Shown here one piece after another: positions 15,188-23,994 of a stretch of DNA of 64,000 bases. The stretch is taken from contig NZ_FZPD01000004.1 in NCBI RefSeq assembly GCF_900188325.1, positions 502,501 through 566,500 of the forward strand, read 5' to 3'. Under the pieces are notes generated by a model. That model ran no database searches. It was not told where the DNA came from and was given only the letters and a program-made list of their open reading frames with translations. This stretch comes from Ekhidna lutea (GTDB lineage Bacteria; Bacteroidota; Bacteroidia; Cytophagales; Cyclobacteriaceae). Within the stretch, counting starts at the first letter, position 1. Each line of letters starts with the position of its first letter. Both the position numbers and the translations under genes were made by a program.

Positions 15188-15988
15188 ATGCTGATCAACC
15201 ATAAATACTTTCATTGGTTTTATTATCATAAACGGAAGCAGCACCTTTTCAACTTCTCAACTGGCCTCTTTATATGGCTGTTTCTTGGAGTCACTCGCCC
15301 TTTTGGAATTAGCAACAATAATTTTGAAGCCTACATTTACCTTCTTCTGAACTTGCTACTTTTTGGATCAGTTTGGATCATCATCAGTTATTTGTTTGAT
15401 TTTATTTTTAGAAAGCAAGTCAAAAAAAATCATGCCTTTGATCTGAGAGTCTTAGGCTTCAAAGTACTTTTCATGATCCATACATATTTAATTATAAGAG
15501 GTATTTCATGCGATTGGGAATGCATGGATTTTATCGAATACCTTGAGCTATGGCTTGCTTGTGGATTAATGATTGGTTTCTGCTACCTGACTTTTTCGCT
15601 TTATGCCAGGTATTTGTACTTCCATTCCATGATCGGGCAAAAGGAGTTAGCTTCAGGAAGCATCGAATTGATTGGTGAAGGAAAAGATTCTTTGATTTTA
15701 CCAATGAGTGAGATTATAAGCCTAAAGGCTGATGATAACTATGTAGATATTCAAATGATCAAAGAAAAGAAAACACTTCGATCAAGCCTCTCCGCAATCG
15801 AAAATCAGCTAGAGCCATTTAGTCAATTCATTCGTGTTCATCGATCATATATGATCAATTTCCATTATGTGGAAGATTACCCAAGGAAGGATACTATTCT
15901 ATTAAGGCAAAGAGACGAAAGGATCGAGTTACCTGTTTCCAAAAAATATCAAGAACAGGTTAATGAACTGTTCACTCACCCCAAATAG
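15188..15988 (+). CDS. membrane-bound LytTR-domain transcriptional regulator
   Basis: This 266-residue protein has four predicted transmembrane segments in residues about 20-150. A C-terminal LytTR DNA-binding domain follows (about 165-262: LPMSEIISLKADDNYVDI, SLSAIENQL, FIRVHRSYMINF). No receiver domain is present, so it likely senses at the membrane and binds DNA directly. LytTR proteins bind direct repeats about two helical turns apart. A matching pair with 21-bp spacing lies at its own 3' end, in front of the next two genes, which are its probable targets. Confidence 0.9.
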   Translation: MLINHKYFHWFYYHKRKQHLFNFSTGLFIWLFLGVTRPFGISNNNFEAYIYLLLNLLLFGSVWIIISYLFDFIFRKQVKKNHAFDLRVLGFKVLFMIHTYLIIRGISCDWECMDFIEYLELWLACGLMIGFCYLTFSLYARYLYFHSMIGQKELASGSIELIGEGKDSLILPMSEIISLKADDNYVDIQMIKEKKTLRSSLSAIENQLEPFSQFIRVHRSYMINFHYVEDYPRKDTILLRQRDERIELPVSKKYQEQVNELFTHPK

Positions 15989-16006
15989 CGCCCAATTCAC
16001 CCCAAA
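15976..16006 (+). promoter_or_regulatory. candidate LytTR operator: direct repeats spaced 21 bp
   Basis: TCACCCCAAA occurs at 15976-15985 and again at 15997-16006, exactly 21 bp apart. The first copy overlaps the last codons of the LytTR gene. The 21-bp period places both on the same DNA face, as known for LytTR regulators. The pair lies 67 bp upstream of the membrane protein gene at 16073. A related word is at 15135. Confidence 0.55.
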
Positions 16007-16072
16007 ATAGACTGAATGGCCAACCTCATTTGAGGTCTGTACGATTATTACGTCAGCTTAAAATTTTGAATT

Positions 16073-16591
16073 ATGAATTGGTTATTCATTGGATTAGCAT
16101 TGGCTTTCTGCCATCTAATTTGGTTCGGTTGGTTGATCAGCCAAAAGAATTACAATCGGCAACTACTTATTGTTGCTATTGCACACTTTCCATATCTACT
16201 AGCAAACCTTGTTGCTCCATTTCGAGGTTTTTTTGATTCAGAATATGCAGGTTATCAGTTTGGACTAATCAAAATACCTGCTGGAATATGGGTCACTATC
16301 ATAACTGGATTCATTGTAGTTGGAAGTTTTCTTATTGCTTCAAAAGCACTGAAAAATCAAATGGAAAGGTTATGGATTTTCACTTTTCTTTTTGATCTAG
16401 GCCTGCTAATTACAATGGCTGGCCCAATGTTTTTTGGAATACTTTTTAATCCAACAGCATCAAATATTCAATTAGGTGAATACATGACTATTTCAGGAAT
16501 CTGGGTAGCTCTAATCACCTTTTTTCTCTTTGCCGGACCAACGCTTTACTCAATCACCACATCTGCGAAGAAGATTAGACAAACCATTTAA
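16073..16591 (+). CDS. multi-pass membrane protein of unknown function
   Basis: This 172-residue protein is hydrophobic throughout, with five probable transmembrane helices and short loops ending in a basic tail (TTSAKKIRQTI). No family is recognised. It lies downstream of the LytTR-like repeats and 20 bp upstream of the metalloprotease-like gene. The three genes 15188-17532 therefore look like one regulatory unit. Confidence 0.82.
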   Translation: MNWLFIGLALAFCHLIWFGWLISQKNYNRQLLIVAIAHFPYLLANLVAPFRGFFDSEYAGYQFGLIKIPAGIWVTIITGFIVVGSFLIASKALKNQMERLWIFTFLFDLGLLITMAGPMFFGILFNPTASNIQLGEYMTISGIWVALITFFLFAGPTLYSITTSAKKIRQTI

Positions 16592-16611
16592 CTAAACTCA
16601 AATAAACAACT

Positions 16612-17532
16612 ATGAAATCATTATTATCAATTACGATTGTCTGTGCCTGTATGATGGCTGAAGCACAACCAGCGTACCCAACTACCCCTGCTGAGGCACA
16701 GGTTATATATTCAGATCTGGATAATTTCCTTACAGCATTTAATTTGCTTGAGGCGGATTCAGATTCGATTGCTGTGCTAAATGAAAATTACTTTTCTAAA
16801 GCCTCTCCGGGCTTAATCGAGTACATAGGAAGACATGGGTTGACACCAGAAAAACTCGCTAAAGCCCTGGGTCGAAATCCTGATCAGTATGCACTTCTCC
16901 CCGATTTTCGTAAGAAGATCAAAAGCTTTATTAAGAGGTATTCAAAAAATCTATTAACCTTTCATGATGTGGTTCCAAATGCAATGTATCCGCCAACATA
17001 TCTAATAGTTGGTTCTAATCGAGGAATAGCTCAAGCATCTCCTAAAGGACAATTAGTTACGATAGAACGAGCAATCGACAGTCCTGAAGAATTACTACAC
17101 CTTATGCTACATGAACTAACGCACTTTCAGCAGGCGTTAACTCTCGGTTTCCAGAATTATATCAAAACATATAGTCAGACAAACAACATGCTTGATCTGG
17201 TTTTGAGAGAGGGAGGTGCAGAGTTTGTATCCTATTATCTTGTGGAGAAAGGTAAAAGGCCTTACAGAAATAAAAAATATTTTGAGGCGAATGAAGCTGA
17301 TCTAAAAGCTCGATTTATCACTGATCTTGAAAATCAGGAACAGAGTTACTGGATGTGGGAATCATTATCAGAAAGTAATAAGCATACTTTGCTTGGCTAC
17401 ACAATTGGCTATAAAATCTGTGAGGCATATTACTTAAATGCCGAGGATAAAAATCAGGCCCTATTTGATATTCTCGGGATATCTAACGCTCAAAGTTTTC
17501 TGCAAGAAAGCGGCTATTTCACCAAAAATTAA
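16612..17532 (+). CDS. secreted putative zinc metallopeptidase-like protein
   Basis: This is a 306-residue exported protein with a signal peptide (MKSLLSITIVCACMMAEAQ). It carries a zinc-binding HExxH motif at H167-E168-L-T-H171. E204 in REGGAEFVSYY sits where the third ligand of gluzincin-type peptidases is expected. This resembles DUF2268-like predicted Zn proteases, although I cannot name the family with certainty. It follows the membrane protein by 20 bp and converges on the aminotransferase gene across a shared hairpin terminator. Confidence 0.8.
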   Translation: MKSLLSITIVCACMMAEAQPAYPTTPAEAQVIYSDLDNFLTAFNLLEADSDSIAVLNENYFSKASPGLIEYIGRHGLTPEKLAKALGRNPDQYALLPDFRKKIKSFIKRYSKNLLTFHDVVPNAMYPPTYLIVGSNRGIAQASPKGQLVTIERAIDSPEELLHLMLHELTHFQQALTLGFQNYIKTYSQTNNMLDLVLREGGAEFVSYYLVEKGKRPYRNKKYFEANEADLKARFITDLENQEQSYWMWESLSESNKHTLLGYTIGYKICEAYYLNAEDKNQALFDILGISNAQSFLQESGYFTKN

Positions 17533-17541
17533 GTTTCTAAT

Positions 17542-17569
17542 CTTGGTCAATACGAATGTATTGGCCAAG
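17542..17569. terminator. bidirectional hairpin between convergent genes
   Basis: CTTGGTCAATAC (17542-17553) pairs with GTATTGGCCAAG (17558-17569) over 12 bp with one G-U pair and loop GAAT. It sits between the stops at 17532 and 17575, so it can terminate both genes. T tracts are weak on both sides. Confidence 0.65.
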
Positions 17570-17574
17570 GTAAT

Positions 17575-18699
17575 TTACACCAAAAACTCCTCTACTACCT
17601 CCACAAACTTTCGCATGTGTTCCGGCTTGCTGATGCTCACCCGAATGTGATCGGTCATATCCGGCCATTTGGTAATGAGGATGCCTTTGTTTCGCATCTT
17701 AGCCACCAGATCATTTTCAAATCGCTCCTGACGAGCATAGATGAAGTTGGTTGAAGAGGGATTGTACTTCACACCCCATTTATCATACGCATCATACACA
17801 ATCTGCTTGCCTTCTGCATTCTTCGTCACACACTTGTTAATGAACTCCGGATCATCCAGCGACGCATTGGCGGCAACCAATGGCGGCCAGCCTGTAGAAA
17901 TCTCTGCTCCCAAATGTCGGTCCCTCAAGGCCTGAATATTTCGAACATTGGATACTGCGTATCCCATGCGCAATCCGGCCAGACCATAGGCCTTAGAAAA
18001 TGTGCGGCAGATCACGAGATTGGGCAGTTCATTCACAAGGCTGATCATGCTCCCTTTCAGGCCCGCATTAGAATACTCCACATAAGCTTCATCCACACAT
18101 ATCAGTACATTTTCCGGTACTTTTCTGCAGAAGGTTTTTAAGTCATCAGTGGGCAATTCAGTACCAGTTGGATTGTTAGGATTACAGATAAAAACCAGTG
18201 TGGTTTTGTCTGAAATTGCGTCGAGCGTTTGATCCAGATCAATCCGATCATTGGCATCCAGCTTAACTTTTTTGATTGATGCTCCTGCCCGTTCACCAAA
18301 TCGCAAAGCGGTGGGAAATGTAGGATAAGGAGTAAGTATCTCACCTTTTTGTAATCCGACATGTTGCCCAAGTAAACTAAGCACTTCCGTAGACCCTGCT
18401 GTCAAGAGAAAATTAGCCGGTTTAAGACCATTCTTTGCAGCCAGCTTTTCTTTCAATTCATTGATCTGCTCGTCAGGATATCGATTGGCATATTTCATGG
18501 CATCATTAACCGCCTGAATTGCAGTATCTGATGGGCCATACGGATTTTCATTCCAATTCAGCAGAATGAAGTCGTCCTTTCCCTGCAATTTCGGTGGTCG
18601 TTCACTGGCACAGCCTTGTGCGATATGTGGTCCGGCTACCAGCATCGTTGCAGATGCCAGTAAACTTTGTCTGATCCAATCGCGACGGTTGATGCTCAT
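17575..18699 (-). CDS. Tat-exported class I/II aminotransferase (histidinol-phosphate aminotransferase-like)
   Basis: This 374-residue protein is a fold-type I PLP enzyme of the HisC-like group. It has ICNPNNPTG, the VDEAYVEY Asp/Tyr and the PLP Lys in TFSKAYGLAGLRMGY. The N-terminus is a twin-arginine signal (NRRDWIRQSLLASATMLVAG, ending near AQGC), which may also serve as a lipoprotein signal because Cys30 follows. It is not part of a his operon, so a role in histidine synthesis is unlikely. A periplasmic aminotransferase is unusual, and its substrate is unknown. All core catalytic residues are intact. Confidence 0.9.
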   Translation of the reverse strand: MSINRRDWIRQSLLASATMLVAGPHIAQGCASERPPKLQGKDDFILLNWNENPYGPSDTAIQAVNDAMKYANRYPDEQINELKEKLAAKNGLKPANFLLTAGSTEVLSLLGQHVGLQKGEILTPYPTFPTALRFGERAGASIKKVKLDANDRIDLDQTLDAISDKTTLVFICNPNNPTGTELPTDDLKTFCRKVPENVLICVDEAYVEYSNAGLKGSMISLVNELPNLVICRTFSKAYGLAGLRMGYAVSNVRNIQALRDRHLGAEISTGWPPLVAANASLDDPEFINKCVTKNAEGKQIVYDAYDKWGVKYNPSSTNFIYARQERFENDLVAKMRNKGILITKWPDMTDHIRVSISKPEHMRKFVEVVEEFLV

Positions 18700-18740
18700 A
18701 ATGGTTGTGATTGATTATCAGCAATTTAATTACTTATTCA

Positions 18741-19721
18741 CTAAACATCTGTAATTACATCAAAGCCCTTAAAACTACCTACAATCGCCAGACCCGTTAC
18801 CTTATTCGCAACTTGCTTGTTATTGATTTTCTTAGCTATTTGATTCATTGTTGCTCCAGATCCCATCGCGTCATCTAGCAATAGCACATGATTAAATCTT
18901 CTTTGTTCAGTCACTGCAAACGTGTTTTCCGCATTTCTGATCCGCTCATTAATCTTTGATAATGATTTTTGTGGTACAGGTATCAACCCACTTGTTTTAT
19001 GTAGGCTAATTGTTGGTAAGGAGATTTGGAGTTGTTCCCGAAGAAATTTCATAATCTGCACTTCCCTTCGAATTGTAGGCAGAACGAATCCAACAGCATC
19101 AATTCCATAATTATCAATAAAAGAGTGGACTCGTTCCTTTATCTCATCAACAATAATTTTCATAAGGAATTTGTTCTGGCCCTGCTTAGCATAATGTAGC
19201 AGCACCCCTAATCGGGTTTTTCCAAATCGCTCAATAGCATAGAAATCTAAATAATAAACATTTTGCAGCCATATCTTTTCAAAACCCTCAGTATTTAAAA
19301 GCTTATCCGTTCCATCAATAACCTCTTTAGAACTAAAATATTTTAAGTATTTCTTCCGGGTGAAAATATACTCATCCATGGTTTTAAGAACCGGCAGATT
19401 TCGTTGACTGCACCAATATGAAAAGCCTTCCAGTCCCGCTTTCATCTCTCCAATCTCCGTAATCAACAGAAAATGATTCTTCAGGAATTTAGCATCTGTT
19501 TCTGATATGGTTACTTTATCAGGCTTTTTAAGATGTGTGGTTTTAAGCTTATATATCGTTTTAGGCGGTCGACCAAATTTCTCAACCTTACCTTCTTCGA
19601 GAAGCTGCTTAATCGCATGGTGGACCATCTGGCGAGAAGCATCTACCTTATTTGTGATTTCTTTGACACTTAGTTCACCATGCTGTTCAAATAGCTCAAG
19701 AATTTGATTTTTATAAATCAT
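18741..19721 (-). CDS. HTH-phosphoribosyltransferase fusion regulator
   Basis: This 326-residue protein joins a winged-helix DNA-binding domain (residues about 1-60: SVKEITNKVDASRQMVHHAI, KVEKFGRPPKTIYKL) to a C-terminal phosphoribosyltransferase domain. The latter has a PRPP-binding loop in VLLLDDAMGSGAT (about 276-288). The central 90 residues are not recognised. By analogy with PurR-type proteins, the PRTase domain may sense PRPP or a nucleotide and not catalyse. It has no metabolic neighbours; its own start codon region carries a palindrome (19729-19739), which suggests autoregulation. Confidence 0.85.
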   Translation of the reverse strand: MIYKNQILELFEQHGELSVKEITNKVDASRQMVHHAIKQLLEEGKVEKFGRPPKTIYKLKTTHLKKPDKVTISETDAKFLKNHFLLITEIGEMKAGLEGFSYWCSQRNLPVLKTMDEYIFTRKKYLKYFSSKEVIDGTDKLLNTEGFEKIWLQNVYYLDFYAIERFGKTRLGVLLHYAKQGQNKFLMKIIVDEIKERVHSFIDNYGIDAVGFVLPTIRREVQIMKFLREQLQISLPTISLHKTSGLIPVPQKSLSKINERIRNAENTFAVTEQRRFNHVLLLDDAMGSGATMNQIAKKINNKQVANKVTGLAIVGSFKGFDVITDV

Positions 19722-19728
19722 TTTACAG

Positions 19729-19761
19729 TTTACAGTAAATTGTCAAATATACAATATTTAC
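19729..19761. promoter_or_regulatory. candidate operator of the HTH-PRTase regulator
   Basis: TTTACAGTAAA (19729-19739) is a perfect 11-bp palindrome 8 bp upstream of the regulator start. GTAAATTGT (19735-19743) and ACAATATTTAC (19751-19761) form a second, imperfect inverted repeat. TTTACAG is also directly repeated (19722-19728 and 19729-19735). Placement against the start codon fits repression of its own gene. Confidence 0.45.
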
Positions 19762-19791
19762 ATAAACACTGCTTTCATACCCTTGCAATAA

Positions 19792-21066
19792 TTATTTAAT
19801 GGTGCTGGCAGTATTTGGATTACTCAATAACTCCTTGAAAACCTCCCAGCGTTTCTCTGGTTGATTCGCCGTGCCGCCTTGCGATTCTATGTAATTAGCC
19901 ACCAGGTCCTTGCCCAGATTATAATTGATCACATAGCTGCGGTATTGGTCAAAGAATCGGGTTCGCTGGAGGGCTCGTTCAGGTTCGTTCAGTTGGTACT
20001 TCTCCATCCACTTACCTGCCTCCTCCCTGCTGATCTCTCCATTGAGATACATTCGGGCGGCTTCATTTCCGGCATAACTAAGTTTGCCAATGAGACCCTG
20101 CACCTCATAAAACTTATCGGCCATGGAAGCATCCAGTCCGGCAAGCGGAAACAGCACTTCTTTTTCATATTGCATGCGCTCCTCACCGGGGAATGCCACA
20201 TCGATACCGTAGTTGGCGCTACCTTCTGCTACGAGGGATTGTGGGCTGAAAAGCGGATACACCGAGTATTCCTTCCACCCCTTATTGTTTACCAGGTTTT
20301 GCTCCAGCAACGCATTGAATACATGATGCCCGGGGTAGCCTTCGTGACAGGCCAGATCAATCGCGCGACTGATTTTGATTGGTAAATCAGTATTGATCTG
20401 GATCAGACTTTGGCTGTTACCCTGATAGTAATTGTAGCCTGACCAGCTTTTATCTGTGACATATTCCAGTACAAAGTTTTCGTTTTCCGGTAGATCATAC
20501 CGTGCCATGGTTCTGGTTCTGGCTTCCTCTATGGCCGTTTGAAAAACCGTATCCAGTTTCTCTCTTGGGATGTTGAATTGATTTATAAACTCATTGTATC
20601 GATCGGCAGGTTCACCTTCTCCGGGAACAGCGTTTTCCAGATCCATCAATAAACTATCGAAGTATGACTCGGAATAGGTTGGTGGCTTAGCATCATATAA
20701 GAGCTTGGCTTCTTCATCGAAGGAATACATCTTTCCATTCATCATTTCCACTTTGGTTCTGGCTGCAATCAATTGCTTTACAAGCATAAACTTTCTGTCT
20801 TTATCACCTTCAACAGCCTGTATCTGACTTATGAGCTCATTGGCTCGTGTGATAAAATCATCAGAAGGTAAGGAATCCGATTTTGATTCAGGTCTCCACT
20901 CTTCAGGTCCGTAATAGGCATCTACAAAATCAGAATCATGTTGTCCTATTTCCAACATGAGCCTGACATATTGCTCTGCAATTCCATCCATGGTCGGTGG
21001 CTCTTCAGGTGGTGTGCAAGCGATAAATATGACTAAAGATAGAATCCAAATACTGGTTTTTTTCAT
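19792..21066 (-). CDS. DUF885-family lipoprotein (putative peptidase)
   Basis: This 424-residue protein has a lipoprotein signal (lipobox FIAC, Cys17) and the HEGYPGHH motif characteristic of DUF885 proteins. Those are thought to be metal-dependent peptidases. Further conserved parts are a Tyr-rich segment (SGYNYYQGNS) and a C-terminal helical region with QYRSYVINYNLG. At 424 residues it is shorter than many DUF885 members of about 550-600 (recalled family size). It is likely anchored in the periplasm or outer membrane. It is divergent from the DUF3667 gene at 21144. Confidence 0.88.
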   Translation of the reverse strand: MKKTSIWILSLVIFIACTPPEEPPTMDGIAEQYVRLMLEIGQHDSDFVDAYYGPEEWRPESKSDSLPSDDFITRANELISQIQAVEGDKDRKFMLVKQLIAARTKVEMMNGKMYSFDEEAKLLYDAKPPTYSESYFDSLLMDLENAVPGEGEPADRYNEFINQFNIPREKLDTVFQTAIEEARTRTMARYDLPENENFVLEYVTDKSWSGYNYYQGNSQSLIQINTDLPIKISRAIDLACHEGYPGHHVFNALLEQNLVNNKGWKEYSVYPLFSPQSLVAEGSANYGIDVAFPGEERMQYEKEVLFPLAGLDASMADKFYEVQGLIGKLSYAGNEAARMYLNGEISREEAGKWMEKYQLNEPERALQRTRFFDQYRSYVINYNLGKDLVANYIESQGGTANQPEKRWEVFKELLSNPNTASTIK

Positions 21067-21143
21067 GGTTAATTCAAATTAGGTTGTCTTGTAATTTACT
21101 GAATTGGAAGATTAATTAGCTTTGGCTGAATCAATTAATCACC

Positions 21144-21968
21144 TTGGAAACACGAACTTGTAAATCTTGTGAAAGGCAATTCACCGGCAACTACTGCAAT
21201 CATTGTGGGGAGAAGATCATAAATCAAAATGATCGAACGCTGAAACACTTTTTTGGTGAGCTGATAAACGCCTTCACATTTGCAGATAACAAACTTTGGC
21301 GAACACTTAAGGTAATTATCCAAAAACCGGGATTCCTTTCAAAAGAATTTGCGGAGGGAAGGCGTAAGCCTTACATGAAACCAGTTTCCATTTTCTTTTT
21401 AGCTAACCTCATTTATTTTCTATTTCCGCTAATCAATACATTCACAACGCCACTTAGCATTCAAAGAAATTCATTTTACTACAGCCCACTGGTTGTAGCG
21501 TGGGTGGATGAAGTGATTGATCAAAGAAATATTTCTTTTGAAGAATATAAAGCAGTCTACGATACAAAAACAACAGAACTCTCGAAGCTGCTCCTGGTTG
21601 TTTTTGCATACATGCTAGCGATTCTTTTTTGGCCCATTCATCTCGGTAGCAAGCGTAAATATTTTGCAGATCACCTGACGATAAGTCTTGAAGCAATGAC
21701 TTTCACTCTGCTCATTGTTATTCAGCTATTTGGCTTTTTCGCTGTTGTTTTGAGACAATTTGACATCATAAACCTGGGGACAAACTTTTACTCAACAAGC
21801 TTTGCCTGTTTAGCACTTGCCTATTTCTTTTATTTCATGGAACGCAAATTCTATAGCTTCAAACCACGGAGGGCTTTAATAAATACAATCCTTTGTATAG
21901 GTGCGGTCTTGGTTTGTTTAATTAGCTACAGAGCGCTTCTGTTTTTCATCACATTTTGGTCTATTTGA
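21144..21968 (+). CDS. DUF3667-like membrane protein with N-terminal zinc ribbon
   Basis: This 274-residue protein starts with a zinc-ribbon (CKSCERQFTGNYCNHCGEK). A conserved stretch follows (LKHFFGELINAFTFADNKLWRTL and KPGFLSKEFAEGRRKPYMKPVSIFF), then about four to five transmembrane helices. This fits the DUF3667 family common in Bacteroidota. The start is probably TTG at 21144: no in-frame ATG exists between the upstream stop near 21117 and the first Cys. It overlaps no neighbour and ends 3 bp before the ArsC-like gene. The function is unknown. Confidence 0.82.
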   Translation: METRTCKSCERQFTGNYCNHCGEKIINQNDRTLKHFFGELINAFTFADNKLWRTLKVIIQKPGFLSKEFAEGRRKPYMKPVSIFFLANLIYFLFPLINTFTTPLSIQRNSFYYSPLVVAWVDEVIDQRNISFEEYKAVYDTKTTELSKLLLVVFAYMLAILFWPIHLGSKRKYFADHLTISLEAMTFTLLIVIQLFGFFAVVLRQFDIINLGTNFYSTSFACLALAYFFYFMERKFYSFKPRRALINTILCIGAVLVCLISYRALLFFITFWSI

Positions 21969-21971
21969 GGC

Positions 21972-22325
21972 ATGAAGAAAGTTTACTATTTATCCACCTG
22001 CACTACGTGCAAACGTATCATGGACGAGCTTGGTGATTTAATTGCTGATTTTGAAAATCAGGATATCAAAACGGATCAAATGACCTTTGATCAGATCGAT
22101 GAAATGAAAAAGAGAGCAGGATCCTATGAATCGCTATTCTCCAGAAAAGCCATGAAGTATCGATCGATGGGATTGAGTGACAAGAATCTATCAGAGGATG
22201 ACTATCGTCAATTAATTCAGGAAGAATACACGTTTCTAAAACGACCGGTTTTTATTGTTAATGATCAGATATTTGTCGGCAATAGTAAAAAAGTGATTGA
22301 ATCTTTAAAAAATCATTTGAGTTAA
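21972..22325 (+). CDS. ArsC/Spx-family thioredoxin-fold protein
   Basis: This is a 117-residue ArsC/Spx-like protein with the N-terminal STCTTCKR motif (CxxC) and the later RPVFIVND segment typical of the family. Members include glutaredoxin-linked arsenate reductases and the Spx regulator. The CxxC pair and the lack of arsenic genes nearby make a general thiol role more likely than arsenate reduction. It directly follows the DUF3667 gene and is probably co-transcribed with it. Confidence 0.85.
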   Translation: MKKVYYLSTCTTCKRIMDELGDLIADFENQDIKTDQMTFDQIDEMKKRAGSYESLFSRKAMKYRSMGLSDKNLSEDDYRQLIQEEYTFLKRPVFIVNDQIFVGNSKKVIESLKNHLS

Positions 22326-22355
22326 ACCCGGTCATCAACAGGGCGTATAACCCTC

Positions 22356-22925
22356 ATGCCCAAATACCTTATCCTACTTTTACTGGTTTCCTGTGGAAAT
22401 GATCGTATCATTAATTCCGCTTCATCTTCTGAGACAAGCGTATTAAAAAGCTATAAAGCACTTGCTGCAAAGCATAAGTTACAGATTGTCAACCCAGACG
22501 AACCTGGAGAAAAACTAACCTTGTGCTTGACATTTGTAGAAAAGGTATCAGGCGACCCGCACCCAAATCAAAAAGTGCATTTTTATCATACAGACACAAA
22601 CGGGGAGTATATGCCCACAATCTCAAGTGACGAATCCACAGCTCGGCTAAATGGAACTGCCTTTACCGATGAGAGCGGCAGAATATTGGTCCAAACCATC
22701 CTTCCAGGGGACTATGGAAGCTCTTCTGACAATCGGCACATTCACACGACTGTTTTCGGGGCGAAACCGGAAGCATATGATATTCATTTTAAACAATACA
22801 CAGGTTTCATGGGAACCAGGTTTGCAGAGGGGAGCGATCAGCATTTTTTGGCAGACTTAAAAAGGAACTCAGACGGATCCTTGATTGCCTTTTTAACAAT
22901 TGCAACCAAGAACCCCTTTAAATAG
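22356..22925 (+). CDS. lipoprotein with intradiol dioxygenase-like fold
   Basis: This 189-residue protein has a lipoprotein signal (lipobox LVSC, Cys13). The mature domain resembles catechol/protocatechuate intradiol dioxygenases: KVHFYHTDTNGEY, then DESGRILVQTILPGDYG and RHIHTTVFG. These supply the Tyr and HxH residues expected for iron ligands. The domain is short, and the assignment rests on motif resemblance. No aromatic-degradation genes are nearby, so a catabolic role is not supported. It lies 30 bp after the ArsC-like gene. Confidence 0.7.
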   Translation: MPKYLILLLLVSCGNDRIINSASSSETSVLKSYKALAAKHKLQIVNPDEPGEKLTLCLTFVEKVSGDPHPNQKVHFYHTDTNGEYMPTISSDESTARLNGTAFTDESGRILVQTILPGDYGSSSDNRHIHTTVFGAKPEAYDIHFKQYTGFMGTRFAEGSDQHFLADLKRNSDGSLIAFLTIATKNPFK

Positions 22926-23064
22926 CTGCTTCGATTAAAGTAACACTTTAAGCGACAAGACTTATTTATCAATAAGAAGATTACTTATACAAAAATCCGT
23001 AATTCCAAGAGGTAAAAGTGGTCAAATACCGCTCTATGTTTGTATCGTACCAAAAAGTAACGGT

Positions 23065-23949
23065 ATGACACTTGACACACTACTTTTGATCACTACTTTA
23101 TTGACGAGTCCATATTCGTCGGAAACTAAGGCAACTGATCCATCGGAAATAGCGATGGTTGAGGGGGAATCATTAATGAAAAACGTTTTCGATCGGTTTC
23201 ATATAAATTATGAAATGAGTCGGCTTCATAAGGTTGGTTATTATAAGGAAGCCGTATCAGACAAATTAGCAACCTATTATCTGGCAGAGGGCATAGTAGA
23301 CATTTACATCCCATGTAATCTGAATCAGGAAGCAGGTGCTGCGGTGAAGCCAATCAAAACACGAAAAAAAGTATTCGAAAACCTTGATCAGGAAAAGCTA
23401 TTACTTGGCAATGCCAGTGATATGGCCAGATCTTCCATCTGGAGACCAAATTCATTCCTCAATAATAAAAACAGAGACAACTACTTTTTTGAGTATGCCG
23501 GGGAGGTAGAACTCAACGGTAATAACGTTTCCCTAATTGAATTCAGTCCGTCTAATTCACATGGAAACGTCAGTGGAAAAATTTATGTTGATAAAACCTA
23601 CTACGCCATTGTCAAAATTGAATATACCCCAATGGTAACAGGCTCAGGGGTATGGAAATCTGTAGACTGGACTGAGAATTTTGAATTCAAAAATGGTGCA
23701 TATCAACTTGTGAGCGTTCAATTTCAGGGCGTAAGCTTCGAGGATGAATTGTACTATAATGCATCTCTTATTATGGATCAAATTGAGGTCATTAGACGCA
23801 TTCCAGAAAACGAACTATTTATTGATTTTGATGCTCCGTTGTTTGAAAAGGCAAGCGAGGATTTCAATGAAAATTTTTGGGATGGATATGATTTTCTAAA
23901 AAAAGAAATCAAGGCAGATGCCAATCTAATTGCCAGCGAAAGTTTATAA
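23065..23949 (+). CDS. exported hypothetical protein
   Basis: This 294-residue protein has a short hydrophobic N-terminus (LDTLLLITTLLTSPYSS) that likely serves as a signal. A beta-rich domain follows with GKIYVDKTYYAIVKIEY and a paired-aromatic C-terminal half. It resembles the C-terminal part of Bacteroidota carboxypeptidase-regulatory-like surface proteins but lacks their N-terminal domain. It may be a short version or a remnant. No operon partner is evident. Confidence 0.7.
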   Translation: MTLDTLLLITTLLTSPYSSETKATDPSEIAMVEGESLMKNVFDRFHINYEMSRLHKVGYYKEAVSDKLATYYLAEGIVDIYIPCNLNQEAGAAVKPIKTRKKVFENLDQEKLLLGNASDMARSSIWRPNSFLNNKNRDNYFFEYAGEVELNGNNVSLIEFSPSNSHGNVSGKIYVDKTYYAIVKIEYTPMVTGSGVWKSVDWTENFEFKNGAYQLVSVQFQGVSFEDELYYNASLIMDQIEVIRRIPENELFIDFDAPLFEKASEDFNENFWDGYDFLKKEIKADANLIASESL

Positions 23950-23994
23950 CCAATTGAGATAAATCACGTGAGAGAATGTGATTAATTTTCTCTC

